Made by a program: the position numbers and the translations under genes. A stretch of DNA of 64,000 nucleotides from Buddleja alternifolia (taxonomy: Eukaryota; Streptophyta; Magnoliopsida; Lamiales; Scrophulariaceae). The stretch covers positions 28,336,591-28,400,590 of the forward strand of contig CM033393.1 of NCBI GenBank assembly GCA_019426215.1, in the 5' to 3' direction. Below are positions 22,482 through 34,848 of this stretch, in pieces (the stretch's first letter is position 1; each line of letters starts with the position of its first letter). The notes under the pieces are model-generated. The model did not search any database. It had not been told where the DNA came from and worked only from the letters and a program-made list of their open reading frames with translations.

Positions 22482-22729
22482 TTAACCTAACATTTTAAAG
22501 CCATGCAATTTGAAGATCATGCAGAATGCCTTGAAGCTCGGCTTCAAGAACTGTATGTTGACCAATATTATTGCAAAAACCATGAATCCATTACCCCTGA
22601 TTGTTTCGAATCACGCCCCCAATACTTGCCATGCCATGCAACTCGTCCCACTTCCATGCACAGAGGCATCTACATTGAGTTTGCATTGATCCAATTGAGG
22701 TTTGGTCCATTCCACATGCACTATATTGG
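22482..22729 (-). pseudogene. LINE fragment 3: RNase H-like C-terminal domain
   Basis: Read on the minus strand from 22729 the sequence gives WTKPQLDQCKLNVDASVHGSG and, after a frameshift, further matches to the RNase H domain at the end of plant L1-type LINE polyproteins (LNVD is the first catalytic motif). It continues fragment 2 (24465-25058) once SolI is removed. Its left end is cut by the SirB insertion at 22481/22482, so the LINE 3' end lies beyond the window. Confidence 0.75.
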
Positions 22730-22734
22730 CAACT

Positions 22735-24459
22735 GTTAGGTATATGCCCTCAATGCCTATGAGAAATTATATTGAGTAAGGCTTTGATAAGTTATTTGTA
22801 CAAACATTTTATCGTTTCTATTCATAGAATAAAGGTTTTGATTTTGCTCATATAAATCTAATGGCATTTGAATGTATTGAACAAATAAATCCATGAGATT
22901 TTAAGATAGACTTTCTACCTCTTATGGAAAAGAGGAGGCACTGGAAGAGTTAAGTACTTAATCTCTTAAACTGGGAGTTTGCGAGTTAAGGAATATTAAT
23001 TGGGCATTAATATTCAACTCGTATAACACCTTCTTTGACAAGGAAGTGCCAATCGTACACTGATTAGATAGTGGGAGTGGGTGTCATGAATATGGTTAGT
23101 GGAATTAACATATTTGAACTCGACTCGCATTAATCCAATCACATGGGTATTTACTCTTTGACAGTCAATGATTGGGATTAAGATTGCGATAGTATGTGTG
23201 AGCTTTAGGCATGAGGAGTTATTTATGATGTGCTTGTAGTATTGGATATGTTATCAGAGTAGTTAGACCCGTATCACCTAATAGGTGGGGTCGACCTCGA
23301 AGTACGATCCACATGGTGCATTTGATATTATAAGATAACTGCCAATATGGAATTCACCGTCTCGATAGTAAACTAGTATGTGACCTGTACGATCCTAAGC
23401 AATAGAAATTACAAAATATTTGGCCAACGCAAATAAACTAAACTAGTGATGGTCAGTAAGGGTAGTTTGGTAATCACATTGTTGTAACAATGTGATTACC
23501 AAGTACAACATCAAGTTATATGAGTTTGACGTACCATGGTTCTTATTTGATCGGGCCACGTCGGTGAAGAGTTTATACACATATGGTAGTCGTAATCAAG
23601 GTTCATGCTGACATGCTCATCTCGTATTCAATTGGGTTACAATTTGGTTCCACGGTGTTGGCTAGGTGACAACCTTATGCTTTGGAATTTACCCATTGCC
23701 AATTGAACAGAGCCTATAGAGTCGCGCTATGTGAAGAAAATGAATATTTCCATGCTAAGGGTATTTTGGTAAAATCACATTAGATGTGCATTGACTGAAA
23801 AAATTGGATGACATGATTTAATTAAAGATATTTAATTAGATAAAATAAATTAATTAAATCATATTAATTTATAAGTTAAATTAATTAGGAATTAATTTAT
23901 AAGTTGAATTAAATTAATTGGATTAATTTTAATTAGATTAAAGTAATTAATTACTTGTCAATTGTATTGGACTTGGATTTAATTAATTACACATGAGCTA
24001 AATTGGAACAAAGTCAGGAAGCCCAACCTCTTAAGTCCGAGCGGCCGCCCCCCTCTATGTATCCCTAGGGGTTCTGCTTATGTGTATAAGTATTCAGTCA
24101 GTGTCAAAACTCTAGACACACAAGTCATTGTTTAGAATCTGGTTGAGAGCCAAAAGAAACCTAGAGCAACAGGAAAGAAATTCCCTCTCTCTCTCTCCAT
24201 CTAGCCGCCGCTACCATTGTTGCCGGGAAGAGATCAGAGCTTGTCTCAGAGAATTTTTCTTCCGCGTGATTATCTAGAGGCAGGAGTCCAGGGCTGCTGC
24301 TGGTAATTTAGAATTTAATTGTCAAGAGGTAATTCGATTACTTTTTGTCATAATTCGATCCTATTGTGTTTATCACCAATATCATGAATATCCCCGGATT
24401 TGATTCTAGGGTGCAATTCGAATTAAAAATTTTATCCGCTAGACCGAATCGCAACAGCA
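22735..24459 (+). mobile_element. SolI: solo LTR in the LINE
   Basis: This 1725-bp LTR starts TGTTAGGTATATGCCC and ends GCAACAGCA, flanked by gcaac at 22730-22734 and 24460-24464. The start resembles the LTR of CopE read on the minus strand (TGTTAGGTATATGCCC at 49235 and 41916), so the families are related. It has no internal element sequence. A CT microsatellite occurs at about 24187-24200. Confidence 0.88.
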
Positions 24460-24464
24460 GCAAC

Positions 24465-25058
24465 TTTAAGATCTTCTCGCAAACTTTGCTTCACTTCCAA
24501 AACTCGTTTTCGAAATGCATCAATGTTCACACTAGGTTGAGTAAGATTTGAATCATGGAAGACCTCATTGCGACCCTCCCACAAAAGATTCAAAATTTCA
24601 GAAAAGATAAAATTATATTCCAACCCCAATCATATTTGTTCGCTCGTTTTGTGATATTCGAATCGAGTCACTCTTTGGTTGGAAGACTGAAAAAAGTGCC
24701 TAGATGTTGAGGTGCACCAATTGCTTCTAGATGTTGCCTGACCATGTACAGTCCCTAAGGCAATGGATAATGGTTTCCTCAGGGTGATCGCTAAACGAGC
24801 ATGTCACGGTGTTGCGAACTCCCCTACTCATCAAGCCGTAGTTCAGAAGGATTTTTCCGTGTCTAACGAGCCACAATAATACTTACGCCTATACTCACCC
24901 TTAGTAGTCCAAAGTTTCTTCTACATCTCATCAAGGTTATATTTCGAATTGGCCTTGGTATGTTGCTCATAAATTCTATGACAACTATACTTGCCATTAA
25001 CATGTGTTTCTAGATAAGAGTATCCTCGAGAGCTGCCCTGCTTTCTAGATCAATGGTC
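24465..25058 (-). pseudogene. LINE fragment 2: end of RT and zf-RVT region
   Basis: On the minus strand this holds the zinc-finger-like region found after LINE reverse transcriptase: CSFSDHPEETIIHCLRDCTW (about 24820-24750), then NLLWEGRNEVFHD around 24597-24555 typical of the linker before RNase H. Several stops are present. It is separated from fragment 1 by CopD and from fragment 3 by SolI; the duplications aatag and gcaac mark the joins. Confidence 0.8.
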
Positions 25059-25063
25059 AATAG

Positions 25064-25561
25064 TGATGGAAATTAATTGATTGCCCCAAATCTTTGAACT
25101 TCATGATAATCAGGTAATAAACTATAAAATAGAAGTGTACATAAATCCATAGCGAAGAATTTCACCGAATGATTATGTCTTCCACTTGAACGTACGACGT
25201 AACCTTTCTTCGGACAATGGGATTCTAGAGAGAAAGAGGCTTTATGAGCCGAGGAGTTCCAATTATGTCATACGTCAAATGGGGACCATAACCCCTATAT
25301 ATAGATGAAGTAGGACTTATTTGCAAATCAGCCCATCATAAATTACAATTCAGTCCTCACAGTTTCTACACATTTTAAATATGACCCCACACCCAATAAG
25401 ATGACTTGGGCCTATAAAACTTAATTGGATCATTTAATCAAAGCCAAAAGTTTATTTAATATATGATCTACAATTCAAACTGCAGTGCACACACATCTGC
25501 GTACCTGAATGCATATGATTGTGATATGCACATAATATAAGTCCACCAAATTATTCCAACA
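25064..25561 (-). repeat. CopD 3' LTR
   Basis: On the minus strand it runs from TGTTGGAATAATTTGG at 25561 to TTAATTTCCATCA at 25064. It has the same 498-bp length as the 5' LTR at 52660-53157, with scattered substitutions. A TATATATAG box lies near 25295. The polypurine tract CCAAGTGGGAGAT is at 25562-25574. Confidence 0.9.
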
Positions 25562-26189
25562 ATCTCCCACTTGGACTATATATGTGCATATACACAACAT
25601 CTTATAACTGTATATCACACATTATAACTTTAGTAGCTCGAGCAATCTTGCATTATAAAGTCATCTAAAACAGTCATGTCCATTAGCCATATCAACACAA
25701 GGATCAAAGAGATTGCCGCCACATTCATTGTAGCTAAGCCCAGCAGTGGTCACCTGCATCAATACAACTAACGACATGGACTGAGTATGGGATGTGTAGC
25801 ATGGAAATTACTTGTAATGTGATCTAACATTCCTATTTCCAACTGGTCTAACCTTAAGCCTTATTGAGATCAAAACTTTAACATTCAGAGTGCAAAACTG
25901 AAGAACTTTATGCTTAAGCAATAACAAAAGTATACACATATGCCAAGACATCAAATCCCAAACATTGAGCAAACACATATTACAAACTCCCACTGAATCT
26001 AGACATTGTCTAGCTGTACAACACCTATACGAGCAGTGTGCTCGTGAAAGACCTTCTGTGTCAAGCCCTTAGTGAGTGGATCCGAAATCATGGAGTTTGT
26101 CCCAATATGCTCAATACTGATTCGACCACTCTGAACTCTTTTCTTAACAACAAGAAACTTAATGTCTATATGTTTAGACTTAGAAGAAC
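25562..26189 (-). pseudogene. CopD RNase H C-terminus and 3' untranslated region
   Basis: From 26189 leftward the minus strand encodes SSKSKHIDIKFLVVKKRVQS and then the GTNSMISDPLTKGL block that ends copia RNase H. It continues the RNase H sequence that stops at 38672, the other side of the SirC insertion. Between about 26000 and the polypurine tract there is no gene, only the element's 3' untranslated DNA. Confidence 0.82.
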
Positions 26190-27735
26190 TATTAGGAATT
26201 TCATGTTAGATGTTTTGATGATGACAATTAGGACTTTGTGTTAGACCCCAAAATATGTAAGTTTGATTTTAGTAGAAAATTTGTATAAGCTTTGAAGTGT
26301 TAGTTTTGTAATAGGCTTATTAGGCTTTGTTTTATTTTACTTTAGATTGTTAGGCTAAGTAGTCTTAGGCTAAGCGTCTGATAATTTCTGAGTGAGTTTA
26401 TTAGTGGTAAAGTTCGAAGACTCAAGCGCCTGATTTCTGAAAGAAGATAAAAGTCTCCAAGCGTCCAATTGACCAGCTACATTAAGTGTTCCCTTATGGG
26501 ACAGAAGTAATTTCACCTGAATTTATTTCTAAGTCCAGAAGGAGTTTTAATACAAATATTCTCAAAGCATTAAGTACCAACGGGTATTTAATTCAAATGC
26601 ATTAAATGCTGATAAGAGCATTAAATGTGATAAGCACTTTCAGACGTACGGAGAAGCCACTCTATTGGACTGTCAACTATCTTAGACTGCAGCACCAACT
26701 TTTGTGCAGCAGATTTTCAGGAAAAAGGACAAAAGTTGTTCACTCGCGGAAGTGAGAGACACGCGCTTGTGCATGTGTCAAACGGACACTTTCTCCAAGA
26801 ATGCCTATAAATAGGACTTCAACAACAAGCCAAATAGCAAGAACAGTTTAATCTTCAAGTTGAATTGTTGTTGCATTGAAGTCTCATTCCTTAAACTCTC
26901 AGAAAAGCCAGAATATTCAAGAAAATATTTCCTTTGCTTTTCTTCAATCCTGAGACAGTCAACAAATATCTCAAACATTCTTTTCGAAGAAACCACTTTC
27001 CTACTGAGATATTTCCAAGTTGTTTGAACTTCATCAAAATCAAACAAACCGTTTTAGAAAAACCCATCCAAGCCTCGCGATCTGTGTGAAGTCGAAGTTG
27101 GATACTTACATCATTTCTGGGTGAAAGAAGCAAGGAGATTGAAGTGATTTGGAGCAGAAATCTGTGTGATCAAGGAGCTCAAGTCATCGACATCTATCTC
27201 TCCCTATTGTGTAGAAGATTCTGTGTGATTTTTTGAGAATCACTTTAGTGGATTGCCTCCAAGTGTTCAAGGAGAAGAAGGACGTAGTTGGGATTACATC
27301 ATCCAACGAACCTTACAAATATTGTGTTATTTACTTTTCAGTCAATTCTTTCATATCATATCATTGCATAAATTGATTAAGTAAAATACAATCAAACGCT
27401 AAGCAACTAAGAAACTTCTGGTGACGCTAAAGCTTTCAAAAGAAGACTAGAAAAATCATTCCGCTGTGCTAACACTGATTAAAGAATTGAACGCTTAAAC
27501 CCACTCGGTTAAAGTATTCAAATCTTGAAGTCTAAGTTAACTCTCTTAAAACAGTCTTCATCAGACGCTTAACCTAAGCGTCTATATTTCTAAGTAAACG
27601 CTCAGTCAAGCGTTCACATTTCAAGCGTCCAAAACCATTTTAATACAAAACCTTTTTGGAGTCGAAAAAGACTTCAGGGTCTATTCAACCCCCCCCCCCC
27701 TTCTAGACCCTTTCGTATGCTACTTGGGACCAACA
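26190..27735 (+). repeat. SirC 5' LTR
   Basis: It starts TATTAGGAATTTCATG and ends GGGACCAACA. TATAAATA is at 26806-26813. An inverted repeat with arms AGACGCTTA (27563-27571) and TAAGCGTCT (27575-27583) lies near the 3' end, followed by a C-rich run at about 27688-27699. Small minus-strand open frames (26805-27133) recur in the 3' LTR and are not genes. Confidence 0.92.
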
Positions 27736-27737
27736 AG

Positions 27738-27749
27738 TGGTATCAGAGC
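27738..27749 (+). other. SirC primer binding site (initiator tRNA-Met)
   Basis: TGGTATCAGAGC begins two bases after the LTR. The leader between it and gag is short (about 90 bp), unlike the 1.7-kb leaders of CopA and CopE. Confidence 0.9.
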
Positions 27750-27839
27750 GGTTAAAATTGAAATTTTAAAATTTCCAAGCATAACTGCTTGTTTAGATCC
27801 TTTTCTTTCAAAAATCTAGTCGCTTTTTAAAATTTAGAA

Positions 27840-30051
27840 ATGGCATTTGCTAAAGTTCCCAAGTTGAACGAATCAAATTATGACACATGGAAAGTCAAAG
27901 AATTTACATATCTCTGTTCATGTGATGATGACATGTGCGATATCATTTCAGATGGGCCAATCAAAATATATAAAGTTATCACAAGAGCACTTGGAGCCAC
28001 AGAAGAAACTCCCGATGGTTACGTTGAAAAACCAAAACAAGAATGGACTCCAGATGAGCGTCGAAGAGCTAACTTGGACAATGTTGGACATAACGCTCTA
28101 TATACGGCTATTGGTGATAATGACAACTTATTTAACAAAATCAAATCTTGCAAAACTACTAAAGAAATATGGGATAAGTTGGCTACGATTTGTGGTGTTT
28201 CAGCCCAAATCAAAGAAAACAAACTTTCCATTGCCAAGGAAAAGTTTAATGGATTTAAGATGCTACCCAATGAAACGTTAGAGCAATTGGATATAAGATT
28301 TACAGCTCTAGTTACAGAACTTACATCGTTGGGAATGGATTTACAGAACCGAGAAATGGTGGTCAAAATCTTAGAAGCTTACCAAGTAAATTCTTGATGA
28401 AGACAACCGCTATGAGAGAATCAAGTATGCTGGACCTTCTAACTCCAGAAGACGCCTTTTCAGAACTAAAAGCATTTGAGTTCGAGTTGAATTCTGCCAG
28501 TGATATTGTGAGTAGTCCTGTGATTGAATCTGGAGCACTTATTGCATCAATCAAGGGCAAATCGGGTAATAAAGGAAAGAATTCAGATATCAATGAGGAA
28601 GAAGAGTTGGCTTTGCTGAACAGTTTCAGGAAGTTCTTGAGATATAAAAAGAAAGGAAAAGGTTTCAATAATCAAGGACAAAGTTCATATCAAGCGCCCA
28701 CTCCAGTACAACAACAGTACCAAGCGCCTCAGTATTCTGCTCCTTCACCCCAAGCGCCTGTTCAATATCAAGCGTCCACTCAAAATCTCTCAGCACCCGT
28801 GGTCTCAAAGCCACACACTGCAAGGTTATCAAATGAACAAAAGATGAAAACTAATCTTTGTTATAATTGCAGGAAGCCAGGGCACTACCAGGTAAATTGC
28901 CCTTATCCAAACGTATCCAAGCCCTCAAGGCAGGATTACTTGGATAGAAACCAATTCAGGAGCAACCTTCGGAAACAAGGTTTGCTAGCAGAATTAGAAC
29001 CAGCATCCGCACCTGAAGATTTAGAATCATCAGACGAAAGTAGTGATGATGATGAGCCATTAGATGACTCAGCGCTCATATGTCTCATGGCCAGAGATGA
29101 TGAAGCGTCTCCTGAGGTAATCAATGAATTATCAATTCCTCTTTCTTATGATGAATTACTTGACAAAGTCAGAGAATACTATAATGAATGTCAAGAAGCT
29201 GCCAAAATATATCAAAATGATCTCGCTATTATTTCATCACTCACTAAAGATAAAGTAACGCTCAGAGCAGAGTTGCGAATTCAGCAACAGTGCATTGAGA
29301 AAAACCAATCGCTTGAGAGTGAAGTTATTCAATTAAAAGGTGATCTTGATATAATAGTCAAGAGAGAAGCTGATTTGATTGCTAGACTTGCCAAATCAGA
29401 GCAGCTCATCTCATCATTATCAAAAGCCTCTAGACAACTGGATAATGTGACTGAAGTAACCAGATTATTTGGTGAGAAGACCGGTTTAGGATGCGATAAA
29501 CTCGGTAAACAATCTAATCAATCTAATGTTACAACAAACAACAAAGGAAAGGGTGTTATCTTTGTTGAAAAAGGTTCACAAGGTCAAACTCAAAATGAAC
29601 CAAGTGACAATGGTAAGAGGCAAATGAGAAAGTCAAAACTAACTCAGGCAAGGGTAAAACTCAGGCAAATGATTCACAAAGACGGGTCTATCCAAACGCT
29701 AAAAAAGCTAAAGATAAGACTAACAACTGTGAATCAAGCGCTAAGCGTCCAGCACCAAAAGTGTAACCCAAGCCAGTGCCAAGGAAATACCAGCGTCAAT
29801 ATCCAAGACAGTCAAGATCATATTATCGATACTATGATGATTATGATTATGACTATGATTATGACTATTATTATAATCGTGGATATTATTATACATCCAA
29901 AAAACTCACACATCACAATGTGAAACCCAAAAAGGCCAATATTCCTACAATGAAGACTAGGCAAATATGGGTTCCTAAAGTTCTAATTCAAACTGACAAT
30001 GTTACTAATGTTAAAGGACCCAAGCAACAATGGGTACCTAAACAGAAATAG
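27840..30051 (+). pseudogene. SirC gag
   Basis: It starts MAFAKVPKLNESNYDTWKVK, typical of the plant Gag-polypeptide domain of Sireviruses. The capsid-like domain runs to about 28500 with a 1-nt frameshift near 28378 (first frame ends at 28397). A Gln/Pro/Ala-rich linker comes next, then a CCHC knuckle CYNCRKPGHYQVNC (28858-28899), an acidic stretch and a predicted coiled coil (about 29150-29460). A second frameshift lies near 29640. The continuing frame has a stop near 29765, then a Tyr/Asp repeat (YDYDYDYDYYY, about 29836-29880), and ends with a TAG at 30051 before protease. The protein would package element RNA in cytoplasmic particles. Confidence 0.85.
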
Positions 30052-31389
30052 AACTTCCCTTCTTGAGTGTAGGTACCTAGAGCTAGAGTTGATACATCTG
30101 TTTGGTACTTCGATAGTGGATCGTCAAGGCACATGACTGGTTCCAAGGATCTTCTGATCAACTATCGAGCTGCCAATGGTCCTCAGGTTGTATTTGGTGA
30201 CAAATCCAAAGGTAAAACCAAAGGTATAGGTATTGTGCATAGGGGAAACATCATGATAAGTGATGTTTACTATGTTGAGGGTCTAAAGCACAATTTATTA
30301 AGCATAAGTCAATTTTGTGATAAAAGCTTTGAAATCATATTCTCAAGTGACTGTTGCTATATAAATGACGCTAAGACTAAGTCTACTAAACTGAAAGGAA
30401 AAAGAACTAACAACGTATATTTGGTAGATTGGGGTTCAACACTTGATAACAACCCAACATGCTTTGTTGCTAAAAATGAATCTAAAAAGGGTTGGTTATG
30501 GCATAGAAAAATGAACCACCTAAATTTTAAAACAATCTCTCAGCTTATAAGTCAAAATCTTGTAGAGGGATTACCAAATGGACCATTTCACAAGGATCGC
30601 CTTTGTGACGCTTGTCAAATGGGTAAACAAGTTAAGTCATCGTTCAAGAGAAAACCTCATCTATCTACCTCTAGAATACTTAAACTATTTCACATGGATT
30701 TGTTTATACCTGTTCAAACAACCAGTGTAAGCGGTAAAAAGTATACTTTAGTGATAGTAGATGATTTCTCTCGATTTACTTGGGTGGAATTTCTGTTATC
30801 CAAAGATGAAACATGTGACAAGTTAACAACACTTATTCGACAACTTCAAACATTGAAAGATCTTAAAGTTGCAAGAATAAGAAGTGATCACGGTACTGAG
30901 TTTTCTAACAAGATTGTTGAGAAGTTTTGTGCAGAAAATGGAATACATCATGAGTATTCAGCTCCCAGAATTCCCCAGCAGAATGGTGTTGCTGAGCGCC
31001 GGAATAGAACGCTAAAGGAAGCCACTAGGAGAATGTTAGTAGAATCCAAGCTTGCTCCTAGATTTTGGGCCGAAGCGATCAACACTGCGTGTTACACTCA
31101 AAACCGTTGCATGATCAACAAGCAACATGGGAAAACTCCACATGAACTATGGAAGGGACGTAAGCCAGATGTCTCATATTTCCACGTCTTTGGTTCTAAG
31201 TGCTTTATTCATAATAATGGATCCCAAAGCCTAAAGACATTTGATCCTAAAGCGGATGAGGGAATCTTTCTAGGCTACGCCAAGAATGGGAAGAATTTTC
31301 GCATCCTAAACAAGGGCAAATCGAAGTTTGAGGAATCTATTCATGTTGTTTTTGATGATCTAACCAAGAACCGAGTAAGGTTCATATAA
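30052..31389 (+). pseudogene. SirC pol, protease and integrase part
   Basis: The protease active site is FDSGSS, with the catalytic Asp codon at 30112-30114. The zinc-finger region WHRKMNHLNF...CDAC keeps both histidines and both cysteines (30499-30620). The integrase core has HMDLF (glycine after it changed to isoleucine), IRSDHGTEF (30883) and NGVAERRN, so all three acidic catalytic positions are present. The frame is open from 30133 to 31389; a 1-nt loss near 31363 relative to SirB shifts it before the acidic linker. Confidence 0.88.
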
Positions 31390-33305
31390 ATGATGTAGGA
31401 GTTGAAGATCTTTGTCATCAAGCGTCTAAGATTACTATTGATGAAGATACTGACGACGATGATGAGATCTCAGTGCCACCTCCTAATATTACTAGTGAGA
31501 TTACTTTGGAGAATTATATAAGAAATGCTGATGATCATGAAGAGAGTGATCATCAAGAGCAAACAAGGAATTGTGAATTTAAAGCGCCTACGCAAGAAGG
31601 TAGTCAAGCGTCTGATCCCCAAGCGCCTGTTCAATCTCTTAACCCCTTCCAACCAGATAGACTATGGCTGCGAGATCATCCACCAGAGCAAATTATTGGA
31701 GATATTGGAGCGCCTGTTAGAACTAGAGCTGCTACATTCAATGAGGCTATGTTCGCAAGCTTTTTATCTCAGATGGAACCTAAGAAAGTGGATGAAGCGC
31801 TAAGTGATCTAAGTTGGATTGAAGCCATGCAAGAAGAACTTAATCAATTTGAGTGTAGTAAGGTTTAGACACTAGTACCAAGACCAACTCACCAAGGAGT
31901 CATTGGAACTAGATGGGTTTATAGAAACAAGATGGATGAGAATGGCATTGTAATAAGAAACAAGGCCAGACTCGTAGCTCAAGCATATTACCAAGAAGAG
32001 GGCATTGATTTTGATGAGACATACGCTCCTGTCGCCCGTCTTGAAGCAATCCGCATGTTTCTAGCGTATGCAGCGTTTAACAAGTTTACAGTATATCAAA
32101 TGGATGTGAAGAGTGCCTTTCTGAATGGTAAACTCCAAGAAGAAGTATATGTGGAGCAACCACCGGGATTCTTCAACTACCATGGTAAGGGTATGGTGTA
32201 CAAGCTAGACAAAGCACTTTATGGGCTTAAGCAAGCACCCCGAGCATGGTATGACACTCTCTCTATCTTTCTTATTAGTAAAGGTTTTTCAAAAGGCAGC
32301 GTTGATACAACGTTATTTAAAATTACCAATAACGAAGATATTCTCTTAGTCCAAATTTATGTTGATGATATCATATTTGGCTCTACTAACAAGCGTCTGT
32401 GTGAGAAATTTTCAAAAATGATGCAAGAACAATTTGAAATGAGCATGATGGGTGAGTTAACTTTCTTCTTAGGATTACAAGTTAAACAAATCCCTAATGG
32501 AATATTTATTAACCAGGCTAAATATACGAGAGACATGATTAAGAAATTTGGTATGGAAAATACATCATATTCAAAAATTCCAATGAGCCAAACGCTTAAG
32601 TTAGATAAAGATGAAAGTGGAAAGAAAGTTGATATCACTAATTATAGAGGTATCATTAGATCACTTCTTTATCTTACTGCCAGTAGACCTGATATCATGT
32701 TTTCGGTATGCATGTGTGCACGATTTCAAGTTGATCCTAAAGATTCACACTTAATTGCTGCCAAGAAAATCCTTAAATACCTAAAAGGCACACAAAATGT
32801 GGGCTTATGGTATCCTAGGGATTCTCCTTTTGAACTAATCGGTTACTCAGATGCAGATTTTGCAGGTTGCAAAATAGATCGTAAAAGCACTAGTGGTACT
32901 TGTCAATTTCTAGGTGATAGGTTAGTTTCATGGCATAGTAAGAAACAACAATCCATAGCTACCTCCACAGCCGAAGCTGAGTATGTAGCTGCAGGAAGTT
33001 GTTGTGCACAAGTTTTATGGATGAGGCAACAACTTAGAGATTATGGAACAATCTTAGGTCCAACCCCCATTCTTTGTGATAACCAAAGCGCTCTAGCCAT
33101 GACTCAAAACCCTGTTCTTCATTCAAGAACCAAACACATTGACATTAGATACCATTTCCTTCGTGACCATGTTCAAAAGAAAGATATCTCCATGCATTTT
33201 ATTGGAACTGACAAACAATTGGCAGATATCTTCACCAAAGCGCTCAACGAACAACGCTTTCTCACTTTGAGAAGTGAACTAGGTATGATTGATTTAAACG
33301 CCTAA
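31390..33305 (+). pseudogene. SirC pol, RT and RNase H part
   Basis: After the acidic linker (to about 31690) comes the SFLSQMEPKKVDEAL block that leads into RT. A single TAG at 31866-31868 interrupts [10 protein letters not shown], where the family has tryptophan. From 31869 to 33305 the frame is completely open: RT with YVDD at 32358-32369, then RNase H with [15 protein letters not shown] and [12 protein letters not shown]. The end is the TAA at 33303-33305. With so few lesions this is the best preserved pol in the window. Confidence 0.92.
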
Positions 33306-34093
33306 TCATCAAGCATCATACTTTATTAGACATACAATTTAGGGGGAATCCACTTGGTTTATGTCTAAAAGTTTTCTTTGCAAAACAAAACAAATGGTAC
33401 AAGTTATCAAATTTAGGGGGAACCTTAAAATTATACTTGAACATAACTAAGCGTCAATGATCAAAAACTTTCAGATGCATGATCATCAACGCTCAGTATT
33501 CTTTTGTGTAATATGTTGGACGCTAAACCATAAAAGGAATTTAGCTTTAAGCGTCCATATTGTCTGCAATAAGTGGTTTTAAAAAAATAAAAAAAATTCA
33601 TGCATAAAACCTTTTTTCACGCTCCTTGAAGTAGTGGATAGACTCAACAGTCTATTGTGTACTCTATCCACACACTTCTATCACATCAAACTGGCGGGTA
33701 GTTAAAAACTTTTTCAAAATGACGGTTCAGAGATAGCACGTGTTTGTGTACGTGTCAGTGTACAAACGGGCGCGTGCGTTACACTCTGAAAATGCCAAAC
33801 GTTTTTAAAACTTTAACTCGGATGTCAAATCTTTATATGAGAATTACCAAATGTAACTTCTCTCTATTACACAAAACTCGCGTCCGCGGTTAATGAATTC
33901 ATGGCTGAGATTAAAACTCTTTACACGTGTGTCAATCCTACAGAGATAAGAGAACACAAGTTTCAAAAATTAACCTCTGTCATTTAAAACACAATTTGCA
34001 GAAAATTCATTTACTCATACTCAAAAATCTCTGCAAATTTACTTTCTCTCTCTCAAAAGCAAAAGCAAATCTCAATTCATCTCTTTCACTAAA
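33306..34093 (+). other. SirC spacer between pol and the extra ORF, with PPT-like repeats
   Basis: AATTTAGGGGGAA occurs twice, at 33346-33358 and 33410-33422, at the same places as the related motifs of SirB. The rest is AT-rich without a coding pattern and holds several AGCG/ACGCT motifs. A promoter or splice acceptor for the extra ORF could lie here, but none can be named. Confidence 0.65.
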
Positions 34094-34848
34094 AATGACA
34101 CCAAAGAAATCCTCGTCTACTTCTGCCGAAGCTACCATCAAGGTTACTGAAGGCCTTGTTGTCGACTGGAAATAACAGCGGCACGCTCAGAAGGTCAGAG
34201 CGATGCTGAAGACGTTCCAGCGCCTAGACACTTCTTTCAACTCGACCCGCTGACGACGATTGATCATTCAATCAATTATATGCCCCCAGCGCTCGAAGAA
34301 GATTTCATTCCTGCAGGATACAACGAAGAGAGATATATTGCTGCAGAGAATGATGTTTCTTTACTGATTGATTTTGACAGTCAAATCAAAGTCATCATAC
34401 AAGGCAGACAAGGAGGCCGAACTCCTAGATGTGACATGGACTTAGCATACTATCTGGATTATGGCACAGCAAGACAACCGGGTTTGCCCTAAGGGATTAC
34501 AGCATTCGTATGTATGAGCCTCTGCGTCCTAGATTTCTCAATCCTTCAGAGTCAGTCTTGAACACAGAAGGCTACACACATTTCCCTCAGACTGCTCATA
34601 GCCCTGAAAATCTTGCATCAGTCCATCCACTTCTCCTATGGAAGAATAAGGGTGCTCATGCCGGTGAGCGTCTCGAATCGTTGACAGACTTGCTTCAGAC
34701 TGAAGCTGATGCCTATTTTGGCAGCGCCTGGAATGCTAACTATCAGCCTGATAGATATCGTTTTGAAGCTATCAGAGATATTCATCTTGAAGGCATTCGC
34801 GCTATGGTGACTGCTGGCACAGACTTCTGCATAAATGAATTTAACTAG
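34094..34848 (+). pseudogene. SirC extra ORF, 5' part, shortened and frameshifted
   Basis: It starts MTPKKSSSTSAEATIKVTEG (34094) and ends at a TAA after VVDWK. A different frame then reads ITAARSEGQSDAEDVPAPRH through PPALEEDFIPAGYNEERYIA to a stop at 34492, and a third (34510-34848) gives the HSPENLASVHPLLLWKNKGA block. The latter two align with exon 3 and the following segment of the SirB extra ORF. Nearly all of exon 1 and exon 2, including both putative introns, is missing, joined just after the tryptophan of VDW. Function unknown. Confidence 0.7.

Noticed and set aside
22503..22739. Plus-strand 78-codon frame as a small gene
   Set aside because: The other strand encodes a LINE RNase H domain and the frame ends inside the SolI LTR.
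26805..27133. Two overlapping 80-codon minus-strand frames
   Set aside because: They lie inside the SirC LTR and recur at 37738-38066 in the other LTR, so they are repeat sequence without a known product.
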